Below are positions 61,016 to 64,000 of a stretch of 64,000 bases of DNA, in pieces. The DNA comes from Bacteroidota bacterium. GTDB lineage: Bacteria; Bacteroidota; Ignavibacteria; Ignavibacteriales; Ignavibacteriaceae. Position 1 is the first letter of the stretch, and each line of letters opens with the position of its first letter. Both the position numbers and the translations under genes were made by a program. The stretch is from positions 112,335 through 176,334 of the forward strand of contig JAKAGV010000012.1 of NCBI GenBank assembly GCA_021815405.1. The letters are read 5' to 3'. Below the pieces are notes generated by a model. That model made no database searches. It had not been told where the DNA came from and was given only the letters and a program-made list of their open reading frames with translations.

Positions 61016-61837
61016 ATGAAAAGTTTTTCCAAAGATTATCTTAGGCAAATTGAAATTTTAGCCCAATGCCTTAATGGTTCAATTTATTCTAAAGCAGATT
61101 ATTCTTCTCTATATGATGTCTCCGAGATAACAATTAATCGTGATTTGGAAGCTCTGCGTAAATTCGGAATACAAATATTTAGCAGAAAAGGTCGCGTTGT
61201 TGTAGAATCATTACCCCCTAAACAACTTCTGCAGTATCTGGTCGCAGATTACCTTCCTGTCAAACTAAATTCGGATGTCTTTATAAAACCGGTAAGATTA
61301 CTTTCTCAGAAATTGAACGCTACTTTCTTTCAATCTCTTACACTGCTTGCTAAATCTGTAAATGAAAGCCTAATTATTAATCTCGAATATTGTCGTCTTT
61401 ATGATAATAAGATTCTTGCATACAAATTAAAACCAATTCGTCTATCTGCAGTTGGTCTCAACTGGATTTTAAACGCTGTTAAAATAAATGAATCTACTAT
61501 TAAATCATTTTATGTTTCAAGAATTCGTAAACTAGAATTAACTGATAAGACTTTTAAAAATGCCGATATTCCTGTTCAAAATTCTGAAATTTACAATATG
61601 ACTTTTATATTTCATCCTGATATGCAAAGCGAAATACTTGACAAGATTTGGTTTGATAACTTTGAAGAGCCATACAAAGATAATGACGGTTATATAATTC
61701 TTAAAACCAGACAGCCCATCTCAAACAGTTTAGCAGCTTGGTGCATTTCCTGGTGGGACAAAATTCAAATTATAGAACCTCAAGAATTAAAAGATTATAT
61801 CATCGACATGATAAAATCATATAAATCAAATAACTGA
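61016..61837 (+). CDS. WYL-domain transcriptional regulator
   Basis: 273 residues: N-terminal winged helix (IYSKADYSSLYDVSEITINRDLEALRKFG, seen as YDVSEITINRDLEALRKFG) and a WYL domain at about 105-190 (LIINLEYCRLYDNKILAYKL, KPIRLSAVGLNWILNAVK), with a C-terminal WCX-like part ending SNSLAAWCISWWDKI. WYL regulators sense small ligands or nucleic acid and control defence operons (BrxR, CapW). It is 175 bp after the five-gene operon in the same direction. It may regulate that operon or the island. Confidence 0.85.
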   Translation: MKSFSKDYLRQIEILAQCLNGSIYSKADYSSLYDVSEITINRDLEALRKFGIQIFSRKGRVVVESLPPKQLLQYLVADYLPVKLNSDVFIKPVRLLSQKLNATFFQSLTLLAKSVNESLIINLEYCRLYDNKILAYKLKPIRLSAVGLNWILNAVKINESTIKSFYVSRIRKLELTDKTFKNADIPVQNSEIYNMTFIFHPDMQSEILDKIWFDNFEEPYKDNDGYIILKTRQPISNSLAAWCISWWDKIQIIEPQELKDYIIDMIKSYKSNN

Positions 61838-62306
61838 ATTTCAAAATCATTTCCTCAATTTTCTTTTTCTCCTTCTGTCCCCAAAGGGATCAAACATAAA
61901 TAACTGTTCTGAGTCAACACCACACTCCTCCTAGAAAAACTCGATGATGTGAAAAACGAAATCAATAAAAAAATCGATTCCGAAATCTCAAAAGTTAAAA
62001 AATAATTCTTCATTATGTCATTCTGACGAATGTCAGAATCTCTTTCCCTTTTCCTCCATTTTTAATTTCCAAATTTTAATTACTTCCCGTTGCTCCTTCA
62101 GCTTCACTTAGTTGCTTTGAGGGAATTTGATTTATCAAATTCTATAGCTCGCTCATTGCATCCTGATTTTTCGGTGCTCGTTCTTAAGCCGTCGCAACTA
62201 TCGTTTCAAAATATTTCTTCATTGAATTATATTCACATGCCCGTCCATTATCGTATTCAGCACTTTAATTATTTATATTTACAATAAGAATAATTTTATA
62301 CACTCA
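61838..62306. other. Gap holding a truncated duplicate and repeats
   Basis: 61913-62005 is a 93-bp fragment matching codons 49-79 of the 56876-57112 gene (10 base differences, 3 residue changes, same stop). TTCTGAC-gaat-GTCAGAA (about 62031-62048) is a hairpin. TCCCGTTGCTCC...GCTTCAC (62085-62106) and GCTCGTTCTTAAGCCGTCGC (62176-62195) repeat sequences of 57560-57670. GAATTTGAT-tt-ATCAAATTC is another hairpin. No intact gene. Confidence 0.65.
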
Positions 62307-63632
62307 ATGCCGGAACATCAAAACATAGAATACAAACAAAGTTGGCATGAAGACCATCTTAAAACAATTTGCAGCTTTGCAAATTCTCAAGGCGGTTCTC
62401 TTATTATTGGAAAAGATGATAAAGGTAGAACGATAGGGGTTAATGATTATAAAAAATTAATGGATGACCTTCCAAACAAAATTAAAAATCATCTTGGTAT
62501 AACTGCTTCTGTAAATCTTAAAACAAATAAGGGAAATCATTTTATTGAAATAACTGCTCCTTCTTATTCAGTAGCAATTTCATTACGCGGTCGTTACTAC
62601 ATAAGAACCGGCAGTACAACCTCAGAATTAACCGGCGCTGCGCTTAACGATTTCTTATTAAAGAAATCCGGTAAAACATGGGATGATGTTGTCGAAGAAA
62701 GAGCAACAATAAAAGATATCGATGAATCAGCAATTTCCGAATTCTTAAAAGCAGCCGAAAAGAGTGGAAGGCTTCCCAGTTCAAACGGTTTAAGTACAAA
62801 AGAGCTTTTAGAAAAACTCAGACTTACTTCCGGTTCGCAAATCAAACGTGCAGCAATTATTCTTTTCGGGAAAGACCCCGGTCAATTCTATCCTGGAATC
62901 TCCGTTAAAATTGGTCGCTTCGGTAAAAGTGATGACGATTTGAGATTTCAAGAAGTAGAAGAAGGAAATTTATTTTATCTTCTCCGGGAAGCTCTTCTTC
63001 AAATAAACAGAAAGTTTTTAACAAAGCCTGTTGAGTTTGAAGGTCTCTTGCGAATTGAAAAAGGAGAATATCCGGCAGCAGCACTCCGCGAAATGCTGCT
63101 GAATGCACTTGTACATAAAAGCTACTATGGTACTCCAATTCAAATTAGAATTTATGACGATAAATTTCATATATGGAATGAAGGAACATTACCTGAAGGA
63201 CTAACTAACGAGCTTCTAAAGAAGCAGCATCCTTCACATCCGCGTAATCCCTATATTGCTGATGTTTGTTTCAAGGGCGGCTACATCGATGCTTGGGGTA
63301 GAGGAACATTAAAAATAATAGATGCTTGCAAGCAAGCTCAACTCCCCGAGCCTGATATAAGAGAAATGCACGGCGGATTCTCCGTAACACTATACAAAGA
63401 TATTTTTACCGAAGAACAATTACAAAAAATGGATTTGAATGATCGCCAAATAAAAGCAATTTTATATGTCAAAGAGTTTGGTAACATTTCTAACCAAAAG
63501 TATCAAGAACTTAATGAAGTTTCTAAAGCTACTGCAACTCGTGACTTAGCAGAATTAGTAAACAAGCAACGTTTACTTTTAAAAGAAGGTAAGATTGGTG
63601 CTGGAACAATTTATATCCTAAAACCATCTTGA
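62307..63632 (+). CDS. AlbA_2 (Schlafen-type) DNA-binding / HATPase-like regulator
   Basis: 441 residues. AlbA_2 domain at about 1-115: EYKQSWHEDHLKTICSFANS and GGSLIIGKDDKGRTIGV, YYIRTGSTTSEL. Middle RAAIILFGKDPGQFYPG, then an HATPase_c_4 region (LREMLLNALVHKSYYGTPIQ, NEGTLPEGLTNELL, CFKGGYIDAWGRGTLKII) and a C-terminal winged helix (LNDRQIKAILYVKEFGNISN, QKYQELNEVSKATATRDLAE). Such proteins are common in islands and near transposons, usually called ATP-dependent DNA helicase-related or transcriptional regulators; the role is poorly defined. Confidence 0.85.
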   Translation: MPEHQNIEYKQSWHEDHLKTICSFANSQGGSLIIGKDDKGRTIGVNDYKKLMDDLPNKIKNHLGITASVNLKTNKGNHFIEITAPSYSVAISLRGRYYIRTGSTTSELTGAALNDFLLKKSGKTWDDVVEERATIKDIDESAISEFLKAAEKSGRLPSSNGLSTKELLEKLRLTSGSQIKRAAIILFGKDPGQFYPGISVKIGRFGKSDDDLRFQEVEEGNLFYLLREALLQINRKFLTKPVEFEGLLRIEKGEYPAAALREMLLNALVHKSYYGTPIQIRIYDDKFHIWNEGTLPEGLTNELLKKQHPSHPRNPYIADVCFKGGYIDAWGRGTLKIIDACKQAQLPEPDIREMHGGFSVTLYKDIFTEEQLQKMDLNDRQIKAILYVKEFGNISNQKYQELNEVSKATATRDLAELVNKQRLLLKEGKIGAGTIYILKPS

Positions 63633-63671
63633 TTGGCTCATAATTGGCTCAATTGGCTCACGATTGGCTCA
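63632..63671. repeat. Four direct ATTGGCTCA repeats
   Basis: ATTGGCTCA occurs at 63632, 63643, 63652 and 63663, right after the AlbA_2 gene stop. The remaining DNA up to 64000 is AT-rich, with no gene seen. Confidence 0.6.
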
Positions 63672-64000
63672 TAATTGCATCATTTCCTAAAATTCAATTA
63701 AATATATCAAAGACGCCACAAAGTAGTCATAATGCCGTCATACGTTCCTTTCGTGATAATACATAACAGAAAATTTATTGCACAGATTGTACAACAATTG
63801 TATCAATCATAAACATAATATTTTAAACTCCCTTTCGTTCGAGCATATTTTTCGACTCTGCACTCCGCATATGTTTTCCTGACTTCTGCCAAAATAAGAA
63901 TTCGTGGAAAAAGTTTGTAAAATGATAAAATAAAGGGATATTTTTAGTAATTTGTCATACTAATAGCAATAAAAGGCAGAGAAGAGTGCCGACTATAAGA

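Overview
The window looks like a chromosomal segment of a member of the Ignavibacteria or a close relative in the Bacteroidetes/Chlorobi group. The best evidence is a secreted protein (18215-20128) ending in a type IX secretion sorting domain of the NYPNPFNPST type. Further support comes from a Reg_prop/Y_Y_Y hybrid-type sensor, AT-rich sequence, many starts without a Shine-Dalgarno, and a DUF6266-like protein. All assignments come from reading the sequence; no database search was run.

Region 1 (1-6038, all minus strand) is an exopolysaccharide or capsule operon. In transcription order it holds a DegT sugar aminotransferase, a divergent YrdC/Sua5-like protein, a polyprenyl-phosphate glycosyl-phosphotransferase, a Gfo/Idh/MocA sugar dehydrogenase, a hexapeptide acetyltransferase, a Wza-like export protein and the start of a Wzz-type chain-length protein. 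Dehydrogenase, aminotransferase and acetyltransferase together fit synthesis of an acetamido-sugar nucleotide, with the rest initiating and exporting the polymer. Region 2 (6238-11051) has a CheW-like protein, an NtrC-type sigma-54 activator and a five-PAS histidine kinase.

Region 3 (11415-24117) is rich in secreted proteins: three uncharacterised exported proteins, an OmpA-type protein with a lectin-like domain, a beta-barrel and the type IX cargo protein. It also holds a toxin-antitoxin pair whose toxin is broken by two stops, and a NarL-type regulator beside a two-component propeller sensor kinase. A 20-bp palindrome of one sequence lies upstream of the OmpA gene, the type IX cargo gene and the NarL gene, so these may form one regulon. 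Region 4 (24243-28470) is a small redox and sulfur-handling cluster (thioredoxin, DUF302, a membrane thioredoxin, DUF2892, rhodanese), a DUF1624 membrane protein and methylglyoxal synthase. Region 5 (28818-33092) has a truncated IS1380 transposase abutting a complete ISL3 element, a DUF6266-like protein, a long imperfect palindrome and an unlisted 59-codon SymE-like gene.

Region 6 (about 33047 to beyond the right edge) is interpreted as an integrative element of at least 31 kb inserted in a tRNA-Lys gene. The displaced tRNA 3' end and its terminator remain at 33014-33089, followed by a tyrosine recombinase. A minus-strand replication and recombination module follows: primase-polymerase/SF3 helicase, second recombinase, excisionase-like protein and RadC. 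The plus-strand cargo starts with a defence island: SNF2 helicase, RmuC, HigBA with an ImmA/IrrE domain, a truncated DinD, a GxxExxY gene inside inverted repeats, type III Mod and Res, a TIR-transmembrane protein, and an overlapping gene pair with a nuclease-like N-terminus. Next come a lysis-like cassette, about 1 kb of large hairpins, a compact five-gene operon (DUF6883, DUF4926, LRR, uracil-glycosylase-like, HAD-like) followed by a WYL regulator, and an AlbA_2 regulator.

The least explained parts are the gene pair at 53007-55080, the five-gene operon with WYL regulator at 58129-61837, the inverted-repeat GxxExxY unit, palindromic repeats inserted in frame inside mod, res and the lysozyme gene, and the paired-change hairpin elements at 56031-57388.
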